A stretch of DNA of 51,165 bases from Domibacillus robiginosus. Lineage in GTDB: Bacteria > Bacillota > Bacilli > Bacillales > Domibacillaceae. Below are positions 8,197 through 16,622 of this stretch, one piece after another (within the stretch, counting starts at the first letter, position 1; every line of letters begins with the position of its first letter). The stretch lies in assembly GCF_000966195.1 (NCBI RefSeq), contig NZ_LAHL01000002.1, forward strand, positions 1 through 51,165. Direction: 5' to 3'. Below the pieces are notes generated by a model that was not told the DNA's origin, made no database searches, and was given only the letters and a program-made list of their open reading frames with translations. A program made the translations under genes and the position numbers.

Positions 8197-8213
8197 GTTA
8201 ATTTTAATTAAAC
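8197..8213. promoter_or_regulatory. Candidate XRE-cupin operator 2
   Basis: GTTAATTTTAATTAAAC is a near-palindrome 51 bp from operator 1 (about five helical turns) and just upstream of the regulator RBS, a position suited to autoregulation. Confidence 0.45.
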
Positions 8214-8225
8214 AAGAGGTGCAGA

Positions 8226-8771
8226 ATGAATCAATTTTCCATTGGTCAAAAAGTAGAAGAATTAAGAAAAAATATGGATCTTTCTTTAAGGGAATTGGCG
8301 AAACGAGCAGGGATTACTCCCTCTATGTTAAGTCAGATTGAGAAGAGCAGTGCCAATCCGTCCATTCAAACACTGAAGTCTCTGGCGAAAGTATTGGATG
8401 TGCCGGTTTTTACATTTCTCATGGAAGAGATTAATACAAAAGAGCTTATTGTGAAGAAGGAAGACCGCAAGCAGATGTTGATTGACGGGCTTCATTACGA
8501 ATTGGTTTCACCGGACTTTACCAGTCAGCTTGCTACGGCGATTATGCGCTTATCACCTGGCAGCCATTCTTCTAAAGAGCCGCTTTCCCATAAAGGGGAA
8601 GAAGTGGCGTTTGTGGTAGAAGGACCGATTGGCTTAACACTGTTAGGAGACGAATATGAGCTGCAGACAGGCGACAGCGTTAAAATCCCGGCTTACACGG
8701 AGCATAAGTGGTCCAATACCACCAGCCACGAGGTAAGCATTTTATTTTCAGTTACGCCTCCGGCTTTTTAA
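8226..8771 (+). CDS. XRE-family regulator with cupin sensor domain
   Basis: A 181-residue two-domain regulator. An N-terminal XRE HTH (about residues 8-65; LRELAKRAGITPSMLSQIE) is followed by a C-terminal cupin_2 beta-barrel (about 105-178; HKGEEVAFVVEGP, then GDSVKIPAYTEHKW). Such proteins typically sense small metabolites and often control adjacent transporters or catabolic genes. ATG 8226 follows AAGAGGTG. Its divergence from the LysE/RhtB exporter and the repeated palindromes between them suggest it controls both. The ligand is unknown. Confidence 0.9.
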   Translation: MNQFSIGQKVEELRKNMDLSLRELAKRAGITPSMLSQIEKSSANPSIQTLKSLAKVLDVPVFTFLMEEINTKELIVKKEDRKQMLIDGLHYELVSPDFTSQLATAIMRLSPGSHSSKEPLSHKGEEVAFVVEGPIGLTLLGDEYELQTGDSVKIPAYTEHKWSNTTSHEVSILFSVTPPAF

Positions 8772-8775
8772 CACA

Positions 8776-8812
8776 GAAAAAGACAAAGCGGGCTTTATTC
8801 ACCGCTTTGTCT
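8776..8812 (-). terminator. Terminator of SDR gene (minus strand)
   Basis: GACAAAGCGG / CCGCTTTGTC stem; the run of A on its left gives a T tract on the minus strand. Confidence 0.75.
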
Positions 8813-8847
8813 ATCGTTCGGAAGAAAAACTGTAAAAGAAAAGCTTG

Positions 8848-9735
8848 TTAAGCAGTTGGCATACCGCCGGTTACACTGTAAATCTGGCCTGTCACATAGC
8901 TGGCACTATCAGAAGCTAAAAACACATATACATCTGACAGCTCTACCGGCTGTCCGGCACGCTGTAGCGGTGTAGGCGGATTACCCTGACCGAAATCGGG
9001 AATGTTTGCAGTTGGCTGTCCTCCGGAAATTTGAAGAGGAGTCCAGATAGGGCCTGGTGCAACCGAATTAACCCGTATGCCTTTTGAAGCTACTTGTTTG
9101 GCAAAGGCCTTTGTGAAGTTCATGATCGTGCTTTTTGTCGCTGCATAATCCAACAGCATCGGTGACGGAGTAAAAGCTTCAACAGACGTTGTGGTAATAA
9201 TCGATGCCCCTGCGGATAAGTGAGGCATGGCCGCTTTTACAGTCCAGTACAAAGAAAACACATTTGTTTCAAATGTCGCTTTAATTTGGTCAGTTGTCAG
9301 ATCCATAATGTCTTCTACAGCCTGCTGTTTACCGGCTACAAGTGCCAGTATATCTAACCCGCCCAGCTCACTGTGGGCTTTTTCAACCATGTCCTGGCAA
9401 AATTCCTCGTTTCGCAGATCACCCGGGATCAAAATCGCTTTCCGGCCTTCTTTTTCAATCAGCTCTTTGACTTCTTCCGCATCCGGCTGCTCAACAGGCA
9501 GGTAGTTAATTGCCACGTCAGCACCTTCGCGGGCGTAAGCGATCGCAGCTGCACGGCCAATGCCGGAATCGCCACCTGTAACAAGCGCCTTTCTGCCCGT
9601 TAATTTACCAGAACCTTTATAACTGGTTTCGCCGCAGTCGGGAAGGGGGCTCATCTCTTTTTGCAGGCCGGGCGGCTCTTGAAATTGTTCCGGGAATTTA
9701 CCGTTAAAGTACTGTTCTAATGGATTTTTTGGCAT
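8848..9735 (-). CDS. SDR-family oxidoreductase, GSP39/YhxC-like
   Basis: A 295-residue NAD(P)-dependent short-chain dehydrogenase. It carries the 40-residue N-terminal extension ([20 protein letters not shown]) typical of the Bacillus YdaD (general stress protein 39)/YhxC/YhxD group. The cofactor motif TGGDSGIG is near residue 53, and the Ser-Tyr-Lys triad ends in YAATKS. The substrate is unknown. RBS AAGGAG lies before the ATG. In B. subtilis ydaD is a sigma-B gene, but I saw no clear sigma-B promoter on this strand. A 15-bp palindrome at 9769-9783 could be an operator. Confidence 0.88.
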   Translation of the reverse strand: MPKNPLEQYFNGKFPEQFQEPPGLQKEMSPLPDCGETSYKGSGKLTGRKALVTGGDSGIGRAAAIAYAREGADVAINYLPVEQPDAEEVKELIEKEGRKAILIPGDLRNEEFCQDMVEKAHSELGGLDILALVAGKQQAVEDIMDLTTDQIKATFETNVFSLYWTVKAAMPHLSAGASIITTTSVEAFTPSPMLLDYAATKSTIMNFTKAFAKQVASKGIRVNSVAPGPIWTPLQISGGQPTANIPDFGQGNPPTPLQRAGQPVELSDVYVFLASDSASYVTGQIYSVTGGMPTA

Positions 9736-9768
9736 TTGAAAAACTCCTTTTAAAAAGATTTCACATGT

Positions 9769-9783
9769 ACAACCTGTGGTTGT
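9769..9783. promoter_or_regulatory. Palindrome upstream of SDR gene
   Basis: ACAACC-TGT-GGTTGT, a perfect 6-bp inverted repeat about 35 bp upstream of the SDR start, at a suitable operator position. The regulator is unknown. Confidence 0.35.
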
Positions 9784-9889
9784 CTATACTGGTTTATATT
9801 GCCTTTGTGAAAAATAGTAAACTTCATTTAGCAAATAGGGGTTAGAATACGACTTTCTTTTATCTATTTGCTTTTTTTAATAAAGTTAC

Positions 9890-9915
9890 GTTTAAAAGGA
9901 GTTTTTGGAGGATAT
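9890..9915 (+). promoter_or_regulatory. Sigma-B-like promoter, target unclear
   Basis: GTTTAA, 14-bp spacer, GGATAT; the sigma-B consensus is GTTTAA-N12-15-GGGTAT. It points into a region without a convincing gene. Confidence 0.35.
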
Positions 9916-10344
9916 ACAATCCTTATTTTTATATATGGGTTTGAAGGTAAGTTAAATGGCACTGCCAGTAATTTTGACCCGGCTACTATCCAGTCTGCAA
10001 CAAAGTGCCGCCACGCTTAGAAGGCTGTTTTGCGTGAGCTCGTTTTTCCTTGACAGGTTTGCCCGGAGAAGGAAAGGATGTTTGGACACCTGTCGTTTCA
10101 TGAGGAGCTGTTTAGAAGAGATTATTGAGAAAATAAGCCATTTTTTGAGCGAGAAAAGAAAGGCTTTTCTTTGTCATTCATCATTATAAAACTATGTCTC
10201 GTAGAGATGGACACCTGTTTGCGACATTAAGAAACCATAAATACGGTAAGACGAGAAAGAACATCTAATAAAATTTTTGGTAGATAATTTTTTTAGAGGT
10301 GATTTTATTTAAATATTCTAATTATTACAACATTTTTTAATAAT

Positions 10345-10391
10345 ATAAATAGTATTGTAATATACAGAAAACATATTATAATACTATTTAT
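10345..10391. promoter_or_regulatory. 19-bp inverted repeat spanning the sstT promoter
   Basis: Arms at 10345-10363 and 10373-10391 are complementary at 18 of 19 positions. Within it TTGTAA (10355-10360) and TATAAT (10377-10382) are 16 bp apart, a plausible sigma-A promoter. A dimeric repressor bound here would cover both promoter elements. Confidence 0.55.
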
Positions 10392-10486
10392 GACGAAGAC
10401 AGTTGTCCTTGTCAGGTGGAATAAAAATGAAATAGCTTAATAGAGACAATCTTATAATTTTATCGTAGACCATTGGGGGAACAAAT

Positions 10487-11725
10487 ATGAGAAATATACT
10501 GCAGAAATGGAATCAGGTGAGCCTGGTTAAACAAATTCTTGTCGGTTTGGTTATTGGTATTATCCTGGCTGTTGCAATTCCAGAAGTAGCAAAGCCAGCT
10601 GCTATTTTAGGAACGTTATTTGTCGGTGCTTTAAAAGCCATTGCACCGGTGCTGGTACTTGTCCTGGTTATGTCGGCTATCGCGCAGCATAAAAGCGGCC
10701 ATAAAACAAATATGAAATCAATTGTTGTTTTATATCTTTCGGGAACGTTTTTAGCCGGTTTAATCGCTGTTATTGCCAGTTTTATTTTTCCTGTAAGCTT
10801 ATCGCTTGCAGAGGGTGCTGAAGGAGTAACGCCTCCCAGCGGTGTAACAGAAGTGTTGAAATCATTACTGCTGAACGTTGTCGATAATCCGGTAAATGCA
10901 CTTGTAAATGCGAACTATATCGGAATTTTAGCTTGGGCGATCGTGCTTGGTTTGGCACTAAGAAATGCGGCTGACTCGACAAAAACGCTCATTTCAAATT
11001 TTTCAGATGCCGTATCGAAAATGGTTGCATGGGTAATTAAGCTTGCTCCACTGGGAATCATGGGTCTCGTAATTGAATCCATTACAACAAATGGACTTGA
11101 GTCACTGCTCAGCTACGGGAAACTGCTTGCTGTGCTGATTGGCTGTATGGCTTTTGTAGCGCTCATTGTGAATCCAATCATTGTGTTTGCTGCGATCCGG
11201 CAAAATCCTTATCCGCTTGTGTTCAAGTGCTTAAAGGAAAGTGGAATTACCGCGTTCTTTACACGCAGCTCCGCTGCTAATATTCCAGTGAATATGAGAT
11301 TGTGTGAAAAATTGGGCCTGGATAAAGACAGTTATTCCGTATCGATTCCACTAGGTGCAACGATCAATATGGCCGGTGCCGCTGTTACGATTTCTGTACT
11401 GACACTTGCAGCCGTTCACACGCTTGGCATTCAGGTGGACATCCCGACAGCTATTATCTTAAGCGTGCTGTCAGCGGTATGCGCGTGTGGTGCTTCAGGC
11501 GTTGCGGGGGGATCTTTACTACTGATTCCGCTGGCATGCAGCTTATTTGGTATCCCGGCTGATGTTGCGATGCAAGTCGTTGGAGTAGGGTTTATCATCG
11601 GGGTTTTACAGGATTCATTTGAAACGGCCCTTAACTCGTCTACAGACGTTCTTTTCACAGCAACAGCTGAATTTAAAGAATGGCGTAAAGAAGGAAAACA
11701 AATCAATATCCGTAAGATAGGATAA
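10487..11725 (+). CDS. sstT: Serine/threonine:Na+ symporter SstT
   Basis: A 412-residue membrane transporter of the dicarboxylate/amino acid:cation symporter family, imported-substrate type Ser/Thr. Long stretches match SstT as I recall it from E. coli, for example [39 protein letters not shown] and [15 protein letters not shown]. The length equals the family norm and all hallmark HP1/TM7/HP2 motifs are present. It is monocistronic, with promoter and palindrome at 10345-10391 and a very strong terminator downstream. Confidence 0.95.
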   Translation: MRNILQKWNQVSLVKQILVGLVIGIILAVAIPEVAKPAAILGTLFVGALKAIAPVLVLVLVMSAIAQHKSGHKTNMKSIVVLYLSGTFLAGLIAVIASFIFPVSLSLAEGAEGVTPPSGVTEVLKSLLLNVVDNPVNALVNANYIGILAWAIVLGLALRNAADSTKTLISNFSDAVSKMVAWVIKLAPLGIMGLVIESITTNGLESLLSYGKLLAVLIGCMAFVALIVNPIIVFAAIRQNPYPLVFKCLKESGITAFFTRSSAANIPVNMRLCEKLGLDKDSYSVSIPLGATINMAGAAVTISVLTLAAVHTLGIQVDIPTAIILSVLSAVCACGASGVAGGSLLLIPLACSLFGIPADVAMQVVGVGFIIGVLQDSFETALNSSTDVLFTATAEFKEWRKEGKQINIRKIG

Positions 11726-11740
11726 AAATTGCCATTTGTC

Positions 11741-11783
11741 GGCCCCTCCTACTGTTACTCTACAGTAGGAGGGGCCATTTTTT
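11741..11783 (+). terminator. Strong terminator of sstT
   Basis: A perfect 15-bp stem, GGCCCCTCCTACTGT / ACAGTAGGAGGGGCC, then ATTTTTT. Confidence 0.95.
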
Positions 11784-12133
11784 ATAGAGAAAATCATGAG
11801 CTGGCAAAACCGGCAGTCAGAGACATACCTAATCAGCAGTGAACATTCCATCTAAATGATAACTGCTGCACATACAGGATGGGAAATCCATATACTTATT
11901 ATTGCGAAAGAACTTCAACAGCAAGCATAAGGAAAAGACCCGATTTGAACTGTCATAAGGCCGTTTTTTTATACGTATTAATACATTTATATGTATTTAA
12001 TGGTTAGAGAGAAAACGGCTCAATTATACAGATAATTGTTTGAATTTTTTGTTATCTATTCAAATAAGTAGTTACACACCATGTATTTTATGGTAAATTT
12101 GTAAGTGAAAAGTAACGATTAAGGAGTAGGAGT
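11784..12133. other. Intergenic region, nothing supported
   Basis: About 350 bp with no gene, repeat or hairpin I can support. The AT-rich end near 12050-12115 probably holds the promoter of the SH3b gene. Confidence 0.4.
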
Positions 12134-12658
12134 GTGAGAGAGGACATGGCTAGATTGATGAAATATTTCCTGGTTTTTATTTTGTTTTTGAGCCTGGTAA
12201 CCCCTGCTATACAGGCAGAGGCGGCAACAGTAAACAAGCACTACAAAGTAAAGGTAGAAACTAAATTAAACGTGCGGGAAAAACCCAGCCCAAGGGCAAA
12301 AGTAGTAGGGTCGCTTAAAAATGGAACTGTTGTATTTGTTTATAATACGGAGCCGGGCGGCTGGTCAAAAATCAAATACAATGGGAAAGCTGGATACGTA
12401 GCTTCAAGCTACCTGGTCGAGCAGGGATCAAACTCTTCGCCTGGTAATGATGTTTATTTTTATGCTTATCGGGACTGGGGTTATTCTAACGCAAGTAACT
12501 TGAACGTACGGTCAACTCCGGGCACAAAAGGAAAAGTGATCGGCCAACTGCAGAAATATGAAGACGTTTATATTTATGGGACGTACTCGAACGGGTGGGC
12601 AAAAGTTGATTACTACGGCAAGGTTGCTTATGTATCATCACAATACCTTGTTTATTAA
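12134..12658 (+). CDS. Secreted protein with two bacterial SH3 domains
   Basis: A 174-residue exported protein. Residues 1-31 form a signal peptide (hydrophobic core YFLVFILFLSLV, cleavage after an AEA-type site). Two SH3b repeats follow (about 38-96 and 113-173), each with LNVR near the start and a G-W-(S/A)-K-(I/V) core ending in a Tyr-Val strand. SH3b domains bind peptidoglycan, but no catalytic domain is attached. GTG 12134 lies 7 bp after AAGGAG; ATG 12146 is an alternative. It may modulate the wall or act as an adaptor. Confidence 0.82.
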   Translation: MREDMARLMKYFLVFILFLSLVTPAIQAEAATVNKHYKVKVETKLNVREKPSPRAKVVGSLKNGTVVFVYNTEPGGWSKIKYNGKAGYVASSYLVEQGSNSSPGNDVYFYAYRDWGYSNASNLNVRSTPGTKGKVIGQLQKYEDVYIYGTYSNGWAKVDYYGKVAYVSSQYLVY

Positions 12659-12681
12659 AAAGGCAATCTGTTTATGTTATT

Positions 12682-12711
12682 AAGAACTGCTTTCAAAGCG
12701 GTTCTTTTTTA
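12682..12711 (+). terminator. Terminator of SH3b gene
   Basis: AAGAACTGCTTT / AAGCGGTTCTT plus T run, 24 bp after the stop codon. Confidence 0.8.
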
Positions 12712-12892
12712 TTTTGTTCTCCTATATCCGCTCCGCTTCATTGGTCATATATTTGGTCATGAGGACAAGAAATTAACCATTGAACAAGATGATGGGTTCA
12801 TGAAAACGATGTTATATAAGATTGGGCACCAAGAATTTTTGCAAGAACAAGGTGAATTCGTAAAGAAACAGTCAGGGAAACTGAACCGTTAG
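12712..12892 (+). pseudogene. Possible C-terminal gene remnant
   Basis: An open frame (from 12674) ends in a protein-like, charged stretch of about 45 residues (EDKKLTIEQDDGFMKTML onwards). Its first codons lie inside the terminator at 12682-12711 and it has no credible start. I do not recognise it. It reads most simply as the 3' remnant of a decayed gene; a small genuine membrane protein starting at 12674 is less likely. Confidence 0.3.
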
Positions 12893-12924
12893 TAATTAAT
12901 ATCTAATAAAATTAAACGGAGAAG

Positions 12925-12946
12925 AGTCCCTTATTGGGGCTTTTTT
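12925..12946 (+). terminator. Short terminator
   Basis: AGTCCC / GGGGCT stem (one G-U pair) followed by six T. Confidence 0.55.
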
Positions 12947-13161
12947 AGTGTTGAAACGGCTGGTTGAATATAGCGTCTTAATGTAAACCATTATTATTAA
13001 AACAAATTAATCAAACCCGTCTTTTATATTGTCTGCTGCAAAATTAGACGTTATATGTCCAACGCTTTGAAGTTGTGGAGTTCACTTTGCAGGAGCTTTA
13101 ATAGCTAGTACCTTTTAAAATACTGGGCGTAAGCGAACGAGTATACCGGGGAGGTGTAAGA

Positions 13162-13221
13162 ATGAAAGCAAGAAGTACTGGAAATATTTTAGGTGTTTCC
13201 TTTTATGAAAATCACAAGTAA
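13162..13221 (+). CDS. Small ORF (19 codons) with strong RBS
   Basis: ATG 13162 follows GGGGAGGTG with good spacing, and the frame ends after 19 residues (MKARSTGNILGVSFYENHK). No similarity recognised. It sits just upstream of the membrane-anchored protein and could be a leader peptide, a microprotein or chance. The rest of 12947-13269 shows no gene. Confidence 0.3.
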   Translation: MKARSTGNILGVSFYENHK

Positions 13222-13269
13222 AATGCAATAGTATTATATACATAGATAGAAAAACAGGGGGAAAGCAAT

Positions 13270-13779
13270 ATGAAAAAAACACTAAAAGTATTGGGGCTAA
13301 TACTAATTGGATTTGTCCTTGGGATCATGGTAGCACCAAGCGGGGATACTTCAACAGAAACTGTCAATGAAGTTGTAGAGAATGAGGAAGAAGTCGCTAC
13401 AGCAGATGCACAGACAGAGGAACAACCAGAGGAAGCAGCACCAGCTGAGAAAGCACCTACTCCAGTGTTTGAAGACGACAGTGTTAAAGTTAGCTTTGCA
13501 GGAGTGGATGGAACGGATGCCAAACTTCTAGTAGAGAACAAAACAGCGATAGCAATGACTGTGCAAGACGATAGTTTCTCCATTAATGGATTTAGCACTT
13601 CCGGCAACACAACAAGTGATAGTGTAGCACCTAACTCAAAAGGATTTGTCACAATTGATATTAGCGAATTAGGTGACGTAGGGGTGCCAGAAACGGTGTC
13701 AGGTAAACTCAATGCATTTAACTCTGAAAGCTATGATCCTATTAGTAACGTAACATTTGCAAATAAAGCAGTAAAGTAA
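13270..13779 (+). CDS. Membrane-anchored extracellular protein, unknown function
   Basis: A 169-residue protein with one N-terminal hydrophobic helix (about residues 6-23) and no lipobox cysteine, so an uncleaved anchor or signal peptide. A long acidic Glu/Ala/Pro linker (about 25-65) leads to a compact C-terminal domain (about 68-168) of alternating beta-type sequence, resembling the immunoglobulin-like domains of Bacillus surface proteins of the DUF4352 kind. RBS AGGGGGAAAG. A strong terminator follows. It is the last chromosomal gene before the island. Confidence 0.65.
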   Translation: MKKTLKVLGLILIGFVLGIMVAPSGDTSTETVNEVVENEEEVATADAQTEEQPEEAAPAEKAPTPVFEDDSVKVSFAGVDGTDAKLLVENKTAIAMTVQDDSFSINGFSTSGNTTSDSVAPNSKGFVTIDISELGDVGVPETVSGKLNAFNSESYDPISNVTFANKAVK

Positions 13780-13783
13780 AGCA

Positions 13784-13818
13784 AGAAGCCCTTCTCAAAT
13801 GAGAAGGGCTTCTATTTT
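13784..13818 (+). terminator. Terminator
   Basis: AGAAGCCCTTCTC / GAGAAGGGCTTCT perfect stem, then ATTTT. Confidence 0.9.
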
Positions 13819-13892
13819 GAGGATATAGCGCGGATTGATTACGATCAAGTGACCAATCCATTGATATCAATTAATTAGATGTATATCAACAT

Positions 13893-13965
13893 GATCTCTT
13901 AACTCAGCTGGGAGAGCGCTACCTTGACAGGGTAGAGGTCGCTGGTTCGAACCCAGTAGGAATCA
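13893..13965 (+). tRNA. tRNA-Val(GAC)-like gene, probably degenerate; island left boundary
   Basis: A cloverleaf can be drawn: acceptor GATCTCT/AGGAATC, D-arm ACTC...GAGC, anticodon stem CTACC/GGTAG with loop TTGACAG (anticodon GAC, valine), and T-arm GCTGG-TTCGAAC-CCAGT. The 3' half looks perfect. The 5' half has a C-A mismatch at the fourth acceptor pair and an A-C mismatch at the first D-stem pair. CCA is not encoded. Its 3' half is the repeated attachment core of the island. It may be a pseudogene or poorly active, with a functional tRNA-Val(GAC) elsewhere. Confidence 0.65.
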
Positions 13966-13966
13966 T
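13924..13966 (+). repeat. att copy 1 (tRNA-Val 3' half)
   Basis: A 43-bp core starting TTGACAGGGTAGAGG and ending AGTAGGAATCAT, inside the tRNA-like gene. It serves as reference for the other copies. Confidence 0.85.
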
Positions 13967-13967
13967 A

Positions 13968-14088
13968 GGGTGCCAAACCCACGGAAACCCTTATGGAACA
14001 AGGGTTTCAACGGAAAAGATCACTTCTTCGGAGGTGATCTTTTTTTGTTTTCATCACTGAAAAACTGGTTTGGTGCCATATTGGTGCC
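13968..14088. promoter_or_regulatory. Candidate integrase arm-type sites (GGTGCC repeats) and hairpin
   Basis: GGGTGCC at 13968 and TGGTGCC at 14071 and 14082 lie between att copy 1 and the integrase stop. The same TGGTGCC pair occurs at the far ends of compartments 1 and 2 (21978, 33659), as expected for arm sites on both sides of an integrase core. A GAAACCCTT/AAGGGTTTC hairpin lies at 13984-14008. Confidence 0.5.
14014..14047 (+). terminator. Intrinsic terminator next to att copy 1
   Basis: AAGATCAC...GTGATCTT stem with TTCG in the loop region, then a T run. It can end transcription coming through the tRNA-like gene. Confidence 0.8.
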
Positions 14089-14096
14089 GAAGCGGT

Positions 14097-15200
14097 CTAT
14101 TTTGATTTTGAGAACAGGGCATCAATTTGATTTGCAGCCTCTTCCTGCATATTAGGAAGTATATGCGAGTAGATGTCCAGAGTCGTTTTGATGTTACTGT
14201 GACCCAGTCTTTCTGAAATCACCTTCGCATTTACACCTTGCGACAAAAGCATAGTAGCATGAGTGTGACGCAGATCGTGAAAGCGGATCTTCGGAACACC
14301 CGCTGCCTGAATTAGTCGGCTGTAAGACTTTTTCAAGTTCTCCGGATTAACAGGAGTACCCGAGTCAGTACAAATGACTAAATCGTAATCCTGGTATGAA
14401 GGGCCGGTCTTTAACTTCTCTTTTGCAATTGCTGCTCTATGCTTTTTTAAGACCACTACAGTCTCATTGGAAAGCTTGATACTTCTTACCCCTGAAGCGG
14501 TCTTAGCGCCCGTGAGAAACTGTTTCCCGTCCTTACTAAGGGTCTGGCGTACATACAGAATTCCCTTTTCTAGGTCAACATCCTTCCAGCGAAGTCCTAA
14601 GATCTCCCCGCGCCTCATTCCCGTTGTAATGGCTAAATGAAAAGCAGCGTACCAGCGGTGGGGAGAGGCGGCTTTCAAGAAAGTTTGAACATCATCTAAC
14701 TCCCATACTGTGATTTCCGCCTTTTTCGGTTTCGGCAGCTGTATCTTCTTCACAGGATTGCTTGAGATTAACTCCATATCAACTGCATAATCCAACGAAG
14801 ACTTGATTATATTGTATGCTTTCTTAATCGTGCTGCTGGCCAGTCCATCCTCAATCAAATCATTTACATATCCCTGTAAAAGCTTCGGACTTAGATGAGC
14901 CAGCTTGACGTATCCAAGCCTGGGAACGATACGATTCTTTATATAAGAGTCATATGTTTTTGCTGTTTGGATATTGATGCTGTGCTTCTTTGTTTTAAAC
15001 CAGTCCTCTAAATGATCCCTAAACAAAATGGCAGATTGCTCAAAGTAGGTGCCCTTTAGTACATCAGCTTCTACTAAAGCAAGAGCTTTTTCAGCATCCC
15101 TTTTTGTTTTAAAGCCACGCTGCTTCTTTCGTTTGCGCTTTCCTGTAACAGGATCAACGCCTAGCTCTGTCGTATAGTACCAACTTGACCCATCTTGGAG
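14097..15200 (-). pseudogene. Tyrosine-family integrase, N-terminus removed by IS3 element
   Basis: The frame is open for 367 residues on the minus strand; the first in-frame ATG (15026) is internal. The N-terminal part still shows the arm-binding domain of Tn916/ICE-type integrases (ELGVDPVTGKRKRKKQRGF), then a SAM-like core-binding domain. The catalytic domain is complete: Arg in TGMRRGEILGLRW, His-x-x-Arg in FHDLRHTHATMLL, and Tyr in DIYSH. About 20 N-terminal residues and the start codon are missing at the IS boundary. Translation from ATG 15026 would drop the arm-binding domain. It presumably once integrated the island at the tRNA. Confidence 0.88.
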
Positions 15201-15272
15201 CGTCTACACTTATCTGGACAGAAAAATTAAGGTCACGTACACTTGACCTAAAACAGATGAGGAGCTCTAACT

Positions 15273-15557
15273 ATGACAAAGCGAGAACGCCGCACATTCA
15301 CGCCCGAGTTCAAAAAGCAAATGGTGCAGCTGTACCAGAATGGAAAAACGAAACGAGCTATTATTAATGAATATGATCTGACTCCGTCCTCTCTTGACCG
15401 GTGGATCAACCAGGATGAAACCTCCGGTTCTTTTAAAGAGAAAGACAATCGTTCTCCTGAACAGCAGGAGCTTTTGGAACTCCGCAAAGAACTAAAGCAG
15501 CTTAGAATGGAGAACGATATTTTAAAGCAAGCCGCGCTGATCATGGGACGAAAGTAA
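15273..15557 (+). CDS. IS3-family transposase OrfA
   Basis: A 94-residue protein with an N-terminal HTH (RRTFTPEFKKQMVQLYQNG, a transposase_8 signature) and a C-terminal leucine-zipper-like coiled coil (LLELRKELKQLRMENDILKQ). It binds the IS ends and, after programmed -1 frameshifting, is fused to OrfB. The orfB frame is open just upstream of the OrfA stop, and the end of OrfA (CGAAAG before TAA) offers an A-rich slip site. Confidence 0.9.
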   Translation: MTKRERRTFTPEFKKQMVQLYQNGKTKRAIINEYDLTPSSLDRWINQDETSGSFKEKDNRSPEQQELLELRKELKQLRMENDILKQAALIMGRK

Positions 15558-15598
15558 ATGTCATTAAGCGAAATAAAGACAAATACTCGGTATCAGCA

Positions 15599-16393
15599 AT
15601 GTGCAGCGTCCTGCAAATCTCACGTAGTACGTACTACTATGAGGCCAAAGAACGTCGATCAGAAGACGATGTAACAGGCGCTGTCATAGAGATTTTCGAA
15701 CAAAACCGAAGTGCCTACGGCACGCGCAAAATCAAAGTCGAACTGCACAAGCGTGGATTTAAGGTTTCTAGGAGACGTATTGGCCGTATCATGAAAGAAC
15801 AAGGGCTTGTTTCTTCCTATACAATGGCACAATTCAAGCCGCAGAAAACTCCCTGTAATGAGTCAACTCAGGCAAACGAATTGAAACGCGAGTTTCAGCA
15901 GACAGAAGCGAAAAAAGTAGTCGTCAGTGATTTAACATACGTCAAAGTCAAAAATAAATGGCACTACGTATGTATCTTTGTCGATCTCTTTAATCGCGAA
16001 ATCATTGGTTTCAGCACAGGACCCAACAAAGATGCGAGCCTTGTCGCACGGGCTTTTTCTTCTATTCAAGGTGATCTGCGAGACATCCAGATGTTCCACA
16101 CCGACCGTGGCAGCGAGTTTAAAAATCAGCTAATCGACGAGACATTAGCCGTCTTCCAGATTGGGCGCTCTTTAAGCATGAAAGGCTGTCCATATGATAA
16201 TGCCGTGGCGGAAGCCACGTTTAAAATCATCAAAACAGAGTTTATCAGCCAAATGAAATTTGATAGCCTGGAGCACCTTACGCTTGAATTCAGTGATTAT
16301 GTTCACTGGTTTAATAAGCTGCGAATTCATGGAACACTAGGCTACGTAAGCCCAATTGAATATAAACGATCATCCCTTAAAGAAGTTGTCTGA
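15599..16393 (+). CDS. IS3-family transposase OrfB (DDE catalytic domain)
   Basis: 264 residues from ATG 15599, though the frame continues upstream (reading VNVIKRNKDKYSVSA) to join OrfA by -1 frameshift. It contains the HTH_21 region (NRSAYGTRKIKVELHKRGF) and an rve integrase core. DDE residues are visible: Asp in VVSDLTYVKV, Asp in MFHTDRGSEF, and Glu in AVAEATFKIIKTE. No frameshift or stop is seen, so the copy could be active. Confidence 0.92.
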   Translation: MCSVLQISRSTYYYEAKERRSEDDVTGAVIEIFEQNRSAYGTRKIKVELHKRGFKVSRRRIGRIMKEQGLVSSYTMAQFKPQKTPCNESTQANELKREFQQTEAKKVVVSDLTYVKVKNKWHYVCIFVDLFNREIIGFSTGPNKDASLVARAFSSIQGDLRDIQMFHTDRGSEFKNQLIDETLAVFQIGRSLSMKGCPYDNAVAEATFKIIKTEFISQMKFDSLEHLTLEFSDYVHWFNKLRIHGTLGYVSPIEYKRSSLKEVV

Positions 16394-16622
16394 TTTATTG
16401 TTGACAATCCAGAATTCCATCTGAAAAATAAGTTTGTACGTCTTAATTAAAAGTTCTAATTTTCTTCCGGCATTGATACTAATTTTTTACTGAAAAAAAG
16501 TTAACAGAAAAGGAAAAATAAAAAATTAAAATTCAGTGCAACTTTTTGAGAATGAGATGCGACTACTTAGGTGTAAGGGTTATAAATTAACCTTTAACAA
16601 AATAGTAGGAGGCATATTAGCC

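Larger units (their letters stand above)
9736..10486. other. Long intergenic region between SDR gene and sstT
   Basis: About 750 bp between divergent genes. It holds a palindrome (9769-9783), a sigma-B-like forward promoter (9890-9915) and the large palindrome with the sstT promoter (10345-10391). A 77-codon frame at 9956-10189 has non-protein-like composition. Two short frames (10079, 10194) share the 10-mer GGACACCTGT but have poor support. A short stress-induced transcript is possible. Confidence 0.4.
15202..16405 (+). mobile_element. IS3-family insertion sequence
   Basis: About 1.2 kb with overlapping-frame orfA/orfB. The ends are imperfect inverted repeats: GTCTACACTTATCTGGACA on the left and GTCAACAATAAATCAGACA as reverse complement of the right, about 13 matches. 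I see no target duplication (left flank GGAGC, right flank AATCC), and the integrase N-terminus does not resume beyond the right end, which suggests a deletion on that side. End points are uncertain by a few bases. Confidence 0.85.

Noticed and set aside
9956-10189. 77-codon forward frame in the SDR-sstT gap
   Set aside because: Cys/Arg/Ser/Phe-rich composition, weak RBS, no recognisable domain.
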